A stretch of DNA of 64,000 nucleotides from Microvelia longipes (lineage: Eukaryota > Arthropoda > Insecta > Hemiptera > Veliidae): contig JACMZG010001914.1 of NCBI GenBank assembly GCA_018340805.1, positions 20,013,742 to 20,077,741 on the forward strand, given 5' to 3'. The notes under the pieces are model-generated. The model was not told the origin of the DNA. It was given only the letters and a program-made list of their open reading frames with translations, and made no database searches. The position numbers and the translations under genes were made by a program. Shown in pieces: positions 22,160-34,980 of this stretch (position 1 is its first letter; every line of letters begins with the position of its first letter).

Positions 22160-24486
22160 GAGACCGTTCAGTCGATTTAAGGTTTTAACCTGTATGCAGT
22201 TGACTCTATGAGCTCAACTGATCAGTTGTTGGGGTTCCATTGACTCTTGTTTACTCCCTACCTGGTCTAAGTATACATTGTGCTGATATATCTAGTGTTT
22301 TTAACCAAGATGTAATAGTTATAGTTTGCCAATTTTAATCTTTTTAGTTGTCGTGAAAATATATTTTTATTATATATTATTACAAAGAAAACATCTAAAG
22401 GCATTAATGAAGTTAAATCTATTTGTGAAAGAAGACATAAAAATGTTGTGTTCTTTTGGAGAAGGAAAATAATGAATCTATTCTTTTAGAGAAAATGAAA
22501 GTATTGAAGCTGTTGTATGGAAGGAAGAAGAAGGGGAAGAAAGCTGTAAAATAAGTGTCAAAAGATTGGGGGGGGGGGAGAAAACATTGAGGGTTGAAAT
22601 CTTTTTACTGAAGATTTATGTCTTGTAGGGGCAAACTAAATGGCCCTAATTCTCTTCTTTAGAAGTTATGATCGGATTGGGGTCACTCTGTCGTAACATA
22701 AAGATTTACGACAAAATCTCAAATTTTTAGTTTTTTTCAATAATTGGCTGTAAAACCTTGGCTTTTAATGATTGTAGGCCTTAGTTTGAGAACTTGCTTC
22801 AGTTTTACATTCTCATGTGTTTTTTAATAGGATTTTTGTAACTGGAACTATATTTTAATAAGATTATTTTGCGCAAAAAGTAACTAAGCTGTATGTAATT
22901 AAACAGCATTACTCCTATGTTGATATCAAAGGGATAAATCTAACTCAAGCTCATCCTATATCTCAGATTATATCGGTGCCTTAATTGTAGTCTAATAGAT
23001 TATGTATATCATATTATTTAAAATTATTTTGTATTGAAATGAATATAAATAAATTGTAGGTTACATGTTTAACTTTATTTTTTGGGTATTGTACAATAGA
23101 CTCCGCTAGTCACTGAGCTATCCACGACTCCAACTCCATTAATATAATATTATGTTATACTATTATATTATACTCAATATTATATTATATTGTGGAGACA
23201 ACAAATTTATCATTTTATTGTTAAAACCACCATTTTATTGTTAAAAATATATATTAATAATAATCTTGTCTTTAAAGAAAGCATTTAAAAATGCCATTAA
23301 TTCTCTAAACTCTAACCTTTGTTGTATTTATTAGTGTTGGCAAATTTTCGCATGTCTTCGTGCCCTGGATAAATGCCAAATCTTTCCTAATATTAACCAG
23401 AAAAGTACTTTGAAAACTTTCAGTTTCTAGAAAATAAAATTTTTACTTTCTTACTTACTACCCGTAGATATATAGAAAAATTGTGTTAACCCTAAAAATC
23501 TAAAACCCATATTTGATCAATATTATTTGTTTCAGCGAAGCGAATCATTATAATTTGTACGTCCTAAGATTAGACAGGTTATTCTGAGTAGTTCTTATCA
23601 TGCTTTTTGAAAAACAGAAAACTTTAACTTTGGGTTCTATTAATTTGACATAGGGTATAGGAACCATTGGCTTTGTTTTAAAGTGAAAATTTACCAATTT
23701 GCGGAACCATTGGACGTGAAAATTTAAGTGCATAACTTTAAAAACCTTAACTTAGTTTGTTTATATAGTAAACAAAAGATAAATAAATAATGTGATTTCG
23801 GATGCAGTAGCTAACAAATATTATTTTTATTATCAGTTTTAAATTTAATTTCGAGCGAGGAAATGACTTCTCAGTTAATAAAGTAAAACTAATATAAGCA
23901 ATTTACTTGCGGAACCTCTAATGATGTCCTTATAGTCATCACTCGAGTCTGGTGGCTTGTGGCCTAATTTTCTTGAATCACGAATCAAATGTAGTAACAC
24001 GCAAATCGGAATATTGTCAAGGACGTTATAACTTGATAAATCTCAATTCTCATAATATTATCTTTGTATAATTGCACTGTTTCATATATGAACAACAGTC
24101 ATGACTTCTTGGTGAGTCATTTAAATTGAATCAATAAAAGTGATAAGTACATCGGCTCTAAATCACGTTCCGAGTTAACGTAGACGTACTTTTCTAATAG
24201 AATCTTTAATTAACTATGTTTGTATTTCACTCGAATATGATTAAATTAAAGTTTAATGTACTCAGAGCTTTGGCTGCCCCTCTCCTTTAGAGACCTACTC
24301 ATTATGACTGAGGGACTTTGCGGTTCTTTCTGTATCTAGTTTGATGACAACTTGTTAGGGTTCAAGTATTTTGCTTTCTCTTCTATCTTAATAGTCGGAT
24401 GAACTCATAATTGCTTAGGGATTTGCTGTCTCTTTCATCTTAAGTATGGAAATCAACTCGTTGTTTAAAGACCACTTTAATGTAAT

Positions 24487-24552
24487 TAAGAGTTTGTGTC
24501 CATAGGGACACAAACTCTTACTACCTATTCTGAGGATAGCCTCAGAATAGGT
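24487..24552. other. Two adjacent perfect hairpins with identical ATAG loops
   Basis: 24487-24520 has a 15-bp stem (TAAGAGTTTGTGTCC) and 24523-24552 has a 13-bp stem (ACCTATTCTGAGG). Both have loop ATAG, and they are separated by two bases. There is no T-run after them and no adjoining gene. Confidence 0.85.
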
Positions 24553-26631
24553 CTCAAATTGCTATTAGTGCCTCTTTCTGTTTCCTTAAAAAGCAAGTTA
24601 TACCTAAGTGTATCATCAAATTTGATCTATTTCACCTATTGGAGGTTTTAGACTGTTCAAAAAACCATTAATAATAATAGACAAGTAGAGCTTGGGACCT
24701 GATCTTCGAAAGTTTTGGAATTGCATAATCGTAAGAATTTAGTTAAAATGATTAAATTTGTTGGACACTTGATGTTATGGTGAATACACGATTATTGAAA
24801 CAAAATCACTTTGACATTGGTGTAATTTTATGTGAAGTTTCAAATGCCGAATGATTTTCAGTGTTATGATTTTGTAAAAATAACAGAAATAGTAAATATT
24901 CAAGCTTTTGAGGAGGAATAGATCCTAATTAATACAAAAAAAACTAATTTTGCCGAGCTTTCGATATAATTTAATCTTTTTCAAGATTTGTCTTAGAAAT
25001 AGTAAACTGAGGAACTTTTCATTACACATATTATGTTCTGGACGTGGTGATGTTTTCATTTATTGATATTGTGGTTGTATTCTAAGGTATATTGTACTTC
25101 GTAATAAAGTGAAAACTTTCTTTTTATTAGCAGTCGTTTTATCTCCAGCAATTAATCCCTGTAGGTTAGGAAAGAAAGTTAATTGTTTATTACAATTCTT
25201 TATGTCACCTGAGGTTATAATGAGGTTGGTTTACAATTATAGTTAAAGTGTATAGAGAAGAGGAAATTATTATAGGATTCCAAATATCTTGAAATCTATT
25301 CTTCACAATTTTACTTGACAGTTTAAATAATTGCATTCCATTTTGAGATGATGTTTTGACGTCTTTCAGGCTGCAGCTGCGGCTAATTTATGGGATACAG
25401 ATTTTACCTAATTTTTTCTAGCTTTAAATGAGTAACTACTTTCTTCTCGATTAGTTTGCTCTTCGTAATAGCTGGTTGTAGGAATCCTTTTTGGTCTTCA
25501 TAGAATCATTACCTGTGCATTGGGATAGAAACTTATTAGTTTTTTATTAATTACTACGTTACTTTTAGTTACAGCACTTTTTTATTTTCATATTCTAGTT
25601 GGGGCGTGTTACTTTGCTGGCATGTTCTGATAAATAAAATTTTCTTAAAAAGATGTTGGCTTCTCTGGTTATTTGAATGTTAAATTTTCGATTTATAAGC
25701 GCTTTGAAGTAGATAAGAAATGGCGATGTTTTTCATCATCTGTATAAAACATATTCAGGAATGTAGGACACCACAATATTAAAACACCATCTTCAGTTGA
25801 TGGGCTACTCTTATATTCGCTTCTGTTAAGTAGCAACTTTTAGAGTATTCTTCAAAAAATAATAACTTTTAAGTTGAAAAGTTGTTTTATTTAAGTTTAT
25901 CTTTTATTTTAGTTTTATATAGTCTATTTCTAAAAGAAATAACGTTCCAGTTAGATGCAACTTTTCTCCCACCTTTCTGTATACCTTAGGGGAAGTTATT
26001 ATTTTGTCAAACAAGTTTTCATACACCGAGTTTTCTCATCGAAAAGTTTACTGTTGGTTTTTCCTCTAAATATTACACTGTCACTGGAGATAGAACTAAA
26101 ATCAATATTTTCCCGACTGCAGGTTATGTTTAGTGAATATTGCATCTATTCTTCAACAATATTGATCCAATCTAATGGGAATAACTTTACCCGTAATATC
26201 ACAACATAAACCAGAAGTGCCTGAAAGAAAATATTTGGGTTACTTGTTTGTAATTTATATTTACTTTTAATTTTACTGTCGTAACAATTATCGGAAGTTT
26301 CCTTACTGGTTATAATTTGCAATAATATTTGCTATGGTTGAAAATTTCTAGTACAATTGTTGTAAAATTATTCCGGACGTAAAGAGTAGGCCAAGGCTAA
26401 GTACCGGTAACACGCCATTGCCAGCTCTTTTTATCATAATTTCTAGATTTGATTAGAATGTTATGAATGTTTTAAATTGTCTTACCTTAACTTGTTGTTC
26501 ATTTTAAATTAAACCGAAGTAAATTTAAATATTTATTAGGATGCAATCTAAATAAAACGGTGTTTACAAACAAATTTCATGGTAGAGGAAATGCTCTTTT
26601 AGCGGCTTTGAAAATTCCAGTCAATAAAAAT

Positions 26632-27207
26632 TAACACAATATAATTGTGCGAGAGACACCTAAGAAATGTAACAAGCAAGATGCAATCCTACATCTGGGA
26701 ACTGTTCCATCATTCGACATTCGTCATCATTATTAGCTCGACAGAATTGGTGTCTCTCGCACAGTTATACTGTGTCAACTATTCATGTTTTGCAAAACTC
26801 GGTAGTATCAAATGATATATGTTTTGCTGGGCATACATAATTGCGGTGAGAGAGCACCGCTCGTCTCTAGTAAATCCTTCACATTATATTCTTTGGAAAT
26901 AATTTAAGATCAGAGTGAGTTCAGGCTTTGTCACCGCCCTGATGAGTAAGATATAACAAAACAGAGTGAGACATGACTTTATGTCGAGCCATTAATTATG
27001 ACGAATGTCGAATGATGGAACAGTTCCCAGATGTAGCATTGCATCTTGCTTGTTACATTTCCTAGGTGTCTCTCGCACAGTTATATTGTGTCAACTATTC
27101 ATGTTTTGCAAAACTCGGTAGTAACAAATGATATATGTTTTGCTTCCCATTCATGATGGCGGTAAGAGCACCGCTCGTCTCTTGTAAATATACTTCACAT
27201 TGTATTT
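26632..27207 (+). repeat. Second, decayed locus of the hammerhead satellite
   Basis: 26632-26748 is a partial unit in the orientation of the 3321-4854 array. At 26749 the orientation flips, and about 1.5 units follow in the opposite sense (TGTCTCTCGCAC at 26751 and again at 27067, 316 apart). The strand given is the one carrying the ribozyme sense in the flipped part. Copies here carry many substitutions and so are older than the main array. Confidence 0.88.
26926..26966 (+). ncRNA. Decayed hammerhead ribozyme
   Basis: Same position in the satellite unit as the intact motifs: CUUUGUC, ACCGCC, CUGAUGA, then GUAAGAUAUAAC and AAAACAGAG. CUGAUGA is kept, but GAAA has become AAAA, and helix II and the self-complementary helix I segment are damaged. 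It should not cleave. Confidence 0.75.
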
Positions 27208-27749
27208 GAATTTTCACATTTTCTAGTGAATTTTCGTCCGAAAGTTTTGTCCAGGTAAATTTTTTAGAATTTTCCAAACATGAACATAATTTTATGATGA
27301 AAATTCGCTGTACTTACTTATAAATTAATAATCAATAAATTTGAGTGTAAAGAATTATTTATTGTTTAAATTAATTATTATTATACTTTTTTTGTTGCAG
27401 GTAAGAATATTCGCTGTGATGTAATAAATACAATATTTTAGTGTCGTTATCTAAATGGCCAAGGTAAATATAATGAAGTTTTCTTATTAAATCAACTTAT
27501 TGAATTTGTATGAAAATAAGTTTCAACTTTTCTACACACCAATTCTAATATATATATTTTAGACTGTGCCTAAAACGAGATTTGGGGGTCTTAAAGCCTC
27601 AGAAGAGTCTTGAATCAAACTTATATTCGTTTAATTAATAATTATATGATATTTTAATCTAACAAACTATTAAATAAATAGTAATGCAATTAATTTCATG
27701 TTACTGTAGTAAAATATTAAAAGAAATGAAAAAATTAATAGATAAAATT
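27208..27749. other. No recognisable feature
   Basis: AT-rich. A ~60-base stretch at 27555-27620 resembles 28550-28612 (GATTT..GGG..CTTAAAGCC..AGAAGAGT), so a short old repeat is present. Confidence 0.4.
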
Positions 27750-28345
27750 AAAAACATTGGGTACAGGGTACTTCGAAACTCTTTCTCAATAACGGGTAAC
27801 GTCGAATTCGGACTCGCTTTGCTCCTTACGATTCAGAATTTTTTAAAAACGTGTACAAGTCATTTGATAAAACTAAATGCTGATAATGATATGACACTTG
27901 GTACATATGTTGTTCTTATAAATGACAACATGCCAAAACTTAAACCAATCGACAATTTTTTTATGAAGTTTCTAAATTTTTGCTGAGTGATATTAAAAAT
28001 ATTATATTCCGGGTGGCACAAATACAATAAGTACACTGGGTCCTGGGTGATAAGATAATAACACACACATACATACAGACAACTTTTTAAAAACTTCATA
28101 GGAGGTATAAAAAACATTAGTAAAAGATGATTCCGTTAACATACCGGTTTCTGATTTCTTTCAAACACAATATTTTACTTATATGCCTACGGTATAAATG
28201 AGGAAAAGTTAATATATGCCTACGGTATAAATGAGGAAAAGTTAATATATGCCTACGGTATAAATGAGGAAAAGTTAATATATTCCTACGGTATAAATGA
28301 GGAAAAGTTAATATATGCCTACGGTATAAATGTGGAAAAGTAAAA
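27750..28345 (+). repeat. Interspersed repeat family B, ending in a 33-bp minisatellite
   Basis: Landmarks in order: GGTACAGGGTACTTCG, CGAATTCGGACTCGCTTTGC, AAACGTGTACAAGTCATTTG, AATGCTGATAATGA, TTGGTACATATGTTG, CACTGGGTCCTGGGTGATAAG, CATACATACAGACAAC, and the terminal CCTACGGTATAAATGAGG. The terminal motif is expanded into a tandem array. Confidence 0.7.
28181..28342. repeat. 33-bp minisatellite, five units
   Basis: Units starting ATATGCCTACGGTATAAATG at 28181, 28214, 28247, 28280 (ATATTCC variant) and 28313 (one A to T change and a diverged end). Near-identical, so recently expanded. Confidence 0.95.
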
Positions 28346-29150
28346 GTAAAATGATCGAATACATATTTTTAATCTGGCCTGCTCTTTTTGATTGGACAGC
28401 AGGGGATTGAGTAATTAGAGAAAGGGTAGGACTATCGTAATAAAAAATATGATAATACTAACGGAATGTTTTGTCTTTGTTGCTCTTTTTCTTCTACTTC
28501 TGTGATAGAGTTGACTCTGGGTATACACTTGCATTGCAAAACTATAAAGAAGGGGACAAGATTTAGGGGCCTTAAAGCCAGAGAAGAGTTTTTCATCAAA
28601 ATTGAATTTCTTTACAAGGGAATTTAATTTTTTCCTAAAAGTGTCTTAGGAAATTAGGAGAGCAACTCATTGCTCATTGCTGAGCACTTGCTTGTAGTCC
28701 AATAAACTGAGCTAGACTTTAACATATGCAGCTACCCTAAATTCCTCTAGTACTGGACAGATGGCTATGGAATGGACATTGCCCTACTAAGAATGAAGAT
28801 TGCATAAAGGTTAGGTTAAGGCTAAGCCCTCAAAAGTCATTTATATCAAACAAATATAAATTTCCAGACGCGACGTCCCTCTCCAGTAAAGTAATGGCAT
28901 GACCCTTATCGTAATAAAACTTTGAAACTATTGTTACTGCTCGACTTTTCCTCTGAATTCATTGCAGAAGTTGAAATGAATAATCGAATTGTCTAAATAA
29001 TTAATGAAGTGTCCTCCAATAGTTTTCAGGTTTCTGTCTGGTTTCCCTTTGTTATTATCGTGACTTTTGGCTCCAAGTTTTATACTTTCTAACTTTGAGA
29101 TTGATTTCCAAGGTAAAAGATTAATGAACTTGAGTTTCTATTACTGTCAC
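28346..29150. other. No gene recognised
   Basis: Somewhat less AT-rich than its surroundings around 28690-28920, but no domain, RNA gene or transposon end is recognisable. Confidence 0.4.
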
Positions 29151-29692
29151 CTTAGAATAATACTATATACAGAAGGAGCACTACTGATAACACGAAAGGG
29201 GGTTCACTGGTGCACCTAAGTAATGCTGCCACCCTAACAATATACAATTTTCTAAAAAAAAGTTGGCAATACTTCCGGTGGCTGAATTATTATTTTCTAT
29301 TATTAATTAACGATTGATTATTCATAAAATACTAATATAAATATTGGTGCATTACAATATTTAAAGCATTTTAAATTGTAGTGTAACGTATTTATTATAG
29401 TTATATATAAAAAGTAGTCCTCGTCAACTAAATGTAGATTCTTGTATTCCGCCACCCTTTTGCCATCTAAGACCAGTTTTATTAAATACTCAGCAGGTGT
29501 TTTAAGTTATTATATTTGTTCTTTACGATCTTTCTTCATTAATAGATATTTATGACAAATATTTAAAATAATGTTTTGTTGTCAGGTTGGCAGCATTACT
29601 TAGGTGCACCAGTCAACCGGCTTTCGTGTTATCAGTGGAATTACATTGTGTTTACGGTCCTGTGCTCCTTCTGTATATAGTATTATTCTAAG
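29151..29692. mobile_element. Non-autonomous DNA transposon with 8-bp target duplication
   Basis: The terminal inverted repeats begin CTTAGAATAATACTATATAC at the left and end with its reverse complement at 29692. The inverted similarity continues inward for about 90-120 bp (GTGCACCTAAGTAATGCTGC), with a small indel. The element is flanked by ACTGTCAC at 29143-29150 and 29693-29700, an exact 8-bp duplication. An 8-bp duplication fits the hAT, P or Merlin superfamilies. At 542 bp, with an AT-rich core and no transposase, it must rely on one made elsewhere. Confidence 0.9.
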
Positions 29693-29824
29693 ACTGTCAC
29701 TGTGGTGATATATGACTTCTGGGTGACAATATTAATTGCATTGATTTTGTTAGCAATTTTTTATCAGGAAATGCCGTTTATAAGGTTGTTCGTATAGAAG
29801 GATTGAGTAAGACTTATAATAACA

Positions 29825-30530
<706 letters not shown>

Positions 30531-31564
30531 TACAAGGTATACCCGAAGCACGGCATATATCATTTTTGTGTGTTAATTAAATCATAATATATTCGACTGC
30601 TTTTTTTATTGATTATTTCTTTACACATGTCTTAACTATATTATAGCAAACTGAAAATTAAAAATTTGTATGACTGCTTTCCTGTTAACGATTTTTATTT
30701 TCTTTAGAGATGGAAAACATGAGAATTCTAATCCTCACAGGAGATTGAAAGTTGAAAGGAAACTTTTAACATGTCAATATTTTCTATTTCCTTTAGAAAA
30801 TCTACCCCTTTTTCTTTCCAAGAATATCTCATATTAAAATATACCTTTTTCGTTTTACGCCTAATACCTTTGAAAGTTTCATCTATATTCAGTATTTCAC
30901 ATACGACATACCTTCGTATGTGTACATTATATGTAATAATTTTTTTTTTTTATTTTCTTTATTGAAGTAAAAATATTTCTTTCTCCAAATAGAAAATAAT
31001 CATGTTTTTACTCCTGTACTTTGTCAATAAAAATATTGACAAGAATAAACAATACCCAGCTTTAGCGAATTTTCAAAGGAAAAATGAGCTTATAAGATTG
31101 GGGTTACATTGAGAAGTAGGGGAATCGGTTCAAACACAATTTAGGCTTTGTTGTATAGCTGTGGAATAGCTACATCCCCATTATTTGATTCATATGTGAT
31201 TTTTCAAAAGCATTAGTCTCTTTGTTTTGGAAAGTCGCTATAACCTGTCATAGATCGAATTTATATTAATTGGTTTATTGTTCATTTTTTTTTCTCCAAC
31301 GACATTATGTTTTATCAAAAGCACTTGAGTTGACTGTTTTTTCTGAGTACTGTTATAAATAAATATTAATCTAAATACCGCTTATCATTAAAACAGTTGT
31401 TATCGTTGTTGTAATTTCTGTCTGCATTTATAGTTCAGAGAACAATGTCCTCTTATCATTGTTTATTTACTTTTACTGATAACACAGTGGTTACAATCAG
31501 CTGTTTTTACGCGACTTATAATGTCAATATAGTATTATAACGGTGGGATGTTCCTCCAGTTTTT
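30531..31564. other. No gene recognised
   Basis: Holds one minus-strand repeat terminus at 31056-31100 (TAGCGAATTTTCAAAGG..AAGATTGGGGTTA) of the kind seen at 60545. The rest is featureless AT-rich sequence. Confidence 0.45.
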
Positions 31565-32345
31565 TACTTTTCCTTATTTATACCGTAGGTATATAGGAAA
31601 AGTATTGTGTTGTAGTATTGTACATCCGTTTTAGGTTTTTTGAAGATCTAATAAGTAGTTTTTACTAAGTTTCGTGTTTGTCATGTAAAATGAGCTACGA
31701 TTTTTACAAAGATCGTAGCTCCCTGTGTTTCTATGCTAGAGGTAGAAATTTGATACGAAAATCAAATTTAAGGTCTGATTGTGCTAACCTAAATCATTAA
31801 CCAGAAATAATGAGTCAGCAAAAATTTCAAATTTAATAAAACGCGGAAAAATGTTAGATTAATTTGCAATTCAACTTGCATTTAGTCAAATGTAACACTA
31901 AGAAATATACCAAGTTGCACATCATTAGCATTAGTTTACATTTTTATCTAACGACATGTCGTTTTTTTTAAATTTCAAAAATCGAGAAATAATCTAATCC
32001 AGGAACAAGTTAGTAATAAAATTTGGTTCAAATATATCCCTTTATGTGGAAAATAACTATACCATGTTTCATTTTATATGAAACGAAATCACCTATGATC
32101 TAGTTTGTCTACGGTTTAATGTTAAACAGCATAGAGTGAGGTATCTGGATTGGTGACAACTGGAAATAAAATTGATGTTTCTACTATTTGAAGACGAGCG
32201 GAGAGAGTCAGAAGACGTATTGCAAAATACATTCGAGAATTCTGAGGACGAGCGAAGCGAGTCCGAAGTCGTGAGGATGAGCTCAGCGAATCTGGTGGTG
32301 AGGAAAAGATCCGAGATACCCCATACCCGATTTTTGGTATTAAAT
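31565..32345 (-). repeat. Interspersed repeat family B, minus-strand full-length copy
   Basis: Reversed order of the family landmarks. The terminal motif (TATACCGTAGGTATATAGG) is at 31577-31595. CTACCTCTAGCATA is reversed near 31737, AAACGCGG lies near 31848, AATGCTAATG-like sequence near 31930, and the CTCGCTTCGCTCGTCC block is reversed near 32245-32265, doubled at 32195. The acid-rich 62-codon frame at 32172-32360 (DERRESED, DERSESE) is just the reverse reading of the CTCGCTTCGCTCGTC block and is not a gene. Confidence 0.65.
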
Positions 32346-34286
32346 CAAGATAAAGCTTAATATTGACTCATGAAACCTTAATTTTAACCATAATTAAAAT
32401 CCAAATTATTTAATAAGGCTTTATAAGCAATTTAGTGAACAAATTGTACTTGTAGACGTATGTAAACATTAAATATAGGAAACTCTCAGTTTTATTTCCA
32501 GGTTTTATTTGTCATATCTTCTCATTTTCCCAACATTTTTTTTATTAAAATGAACCTTATTCTATTCCTATAAGATTATTATATTATTTTTGTTCTAAGA
32601 ACCTTACTCTTTCTGATGATTTATTTTGAACCAAAGACATTGTGCACTTCTTTTATGTGTGGTTGTGACCAGAATGGTTCCTCCTCACTGTTCCTTGGCA
32701 GTACAGTTTTAAAGGTCGGTAGTTAGATATTATATGTATTTAAGCTTATCATAAGTATATACAGTATGTTATGTATGATATGTCTTCAGTGCTTATGTGT
32801 TCAGTGAGTCATTATTTTATTCTCAATTAATTGTTCTATACCTCATTTACATGATCACCTATCTAATCAAAGAATATATAACTTCTTTGGTATCTAATAG
32901 ACGCAGACGATTTGATGTTCGATAACATTCTAATATTCCGACATTTACATCCGTTTTAGTAATTTGGTCAGTAAACAAAGTTTTTAGAGTTAATGTTCTA
33001 TTACGTTTTTTAATGTTCAACTCTTGTTTTCTAAAACTGCTTCAATTTCTCTTTGTCAAGGAAACTAAGCTGAAGTTAATATAAAACAGAAATTCAGGTT
33101 CACATAATCTCTAGATTAACAGAGCTGAAGTTATTTAGAGGTTAGAGATAATTTAAAATACCATTCCTCTAAATTAAGCTCACATATCTCTATTAAACTT
33201 TAACTCTACTATTGTCTCTTGGTCTTGCGCTCACTATGAAAGTAGCTAGCTTTGCATAACTAAAGTTTTATTTCCAACCCGTTTGTTTGTATCTTCTAAG
33301 AAAATTTTATTTTTAATGTATTGTAGTAGTAGGTAAATTCTTCTTTCGTTTTGACTTTATTGGCTGTACCTCTTTGATTTTGATGTTTTGAGATCCAATC
33401 ATTTAACAGAGTTTCATTTAACTTATAATATTATAAATATTATTAATATTATAAATAATATTAATAAATTAATATTATTTATAAAGTACTGCAGTCTTCA
33501 AAAAATTTAAATTATATACAATCATTTAACGGTTATTTTATTATGTACTTTATAAATAGGAGTGTTCTTATATACTCTATATTTCTATACAAATACCTGT
33601 ATGCTCTCTCAAACTTAACTTGGGGTTGACTTAAAGATACTTTGCCCTTAAAGTGTATATTTTGCCCTTTGAGGTTAATCTATATACTAGTTTAGTTTCC
33701 AATATGGCTGATATTTATAAATACTGTAAGTGACACTTTTGCCAAGTTCACTTCATTCTTTAGTCCTTCTTTAACATCCCTAGGTGACATGTTAGCTTTT
33801 TATCTTTTACTATTTTTAATCTTTAAAAGGTTAATAACTATGACAAAAATGTTTTATAGTATATTAATCTTAAGGCCATACCCTCGCTTTCCTATGATTG
33901 ATGTATCCGTCTCATCATATGACATTCGTGTTATCCGTGTTATGACGAGCTTTCTTAAAATTGATGGCCTTTTCTCTTAACATTGGTTTTTTTCATCACG
34001 GTTTTTATCTATCTATTTTACTTGTCTTTTGCTCTGTCAGTTCTTTCTAGCTGACGTTTTCTAGCTTCCTTTTTTAAAAAAAACTACGTATTTTTTTCTT
34101 CTTATTTTTTCTGTAATTTTTTTTACCATAGAAATGGAAGTATTCAATATTACATTTCCTCCTTTTTTAACTTTTCCTGAATAAAATCTCGAAAGTATAA
34201 AGTAATAATGTCCGTTTTCTTCTTCTTTAGTTCTGCTTAAAATAGTGGAAAAATGTTATCGCCGGTTGCCATGGATATTTCCGTCT
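32346..34286. other. No gene recognised; AT-rich spacer
   Basis: Includes a cluster of AATATTATAAATATTATT-type palindromes at 33424-33485. No domain-bearing open frame. Confidence 0.5.
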
Positions 34287-34293
34287 TATATAT

Positions 34294-34385
<92 letters not shown>

Positions 34386-34402
34386 GTGTGTGTGTGTGTT
34401 TG
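34287..34402. repeat. (TA)n then (TG)n microsatellite
   Basis: TA tract running into TGTGTG at 34376-34402. Confidence 0.95.
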
Positions 34403-34664
34403 TGTGTACTAAAATGTTACTTAAAATTCTGATCTTTGGGATATTTATTAACTTGTATTAACATAGGTAAATGGTAGTAAACTATGCAAATATTTTTTTC
34501 TGTCAAATATTATAAGCAATATGTATTTCCAAGATTATAAATAATACTTTACATGTATTTAAACATGTAGATCTATAGACTCTAGTTTACACTATATTGA
34601 GAAGGCGCACATGTTATACCCAGATTTCTAAAATATAATACGCCAAAGTATGGCAACCTTAGTA

Positions 34665-34980
34665 TAACAAGTGGATAGCAGGGGCTACGATGCCAGGATT
34701 GTCAGCGATCCACGCAGAAAGCCACCAAGGCCACTGATCGCGGGTGTGCATCAAGGGGATCTTGCTGTTTTAGGTATAAGCCACAAAGGAAAGCATTTTG
34801 AGCCAAAGCAAAGTCAGAGCTTTCCTACCAGAGCTGAACCCCGAGATCCATTACATCATGCGATCACAAGAAAGTAGACATATAAAGGGAATAGTTTGCT
34901 GGCTTCGGTCCACAAACGTGGCTATGTCATACAGGGTTAAGCATCCTACAACCTCAGTGGTCAGGTAAACTGGGGACTTC
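34665..34980. other. GC-richer island with a 68-codon open frame, unassigned
   Basis: This ~300-bp stretch is close to 50% G+C by eye, against ~30% around it. The plus strand has a 68-codon frame (34671-34877) with GYDARIVSDPRRKPPRPLI and a Lys/Arg-rich end. The minus strand is also partly open. No splice-site context, domain or family is recognisable. It could be a host exon, a processed pseudogene or a fragment of a less AT-rich mobile element. I do not assign a function. Confidence 0.3.

Larger units (their letters stand above)
21846..26631. other. No gene recognised; AT-rich spacer with hairpins
   Basis: Apart from the hairpins at 22132-22159 and 24487-24552, a poly-G run near 22569, and AT-rich palindromic clusters at 23140-23195, I see nothing. 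The open frames at 23548-23733 and 25955-26209 show no recognisable domain. Confidence 0.5.

Noticed and set aside
28181..28342. Regular repeats resembling a CRISPR array
   Set aside because: Units are contiguous with no variable spacers, and the window is eukaryotic.
32172..32360. Acid-rich 62-codon frame (DERRESED..DERSESE)
   Set aside because: The repeated residues come from the CTCGCTTCGCTCGTC block of family B read in reverse; other copies do not keep the frame.
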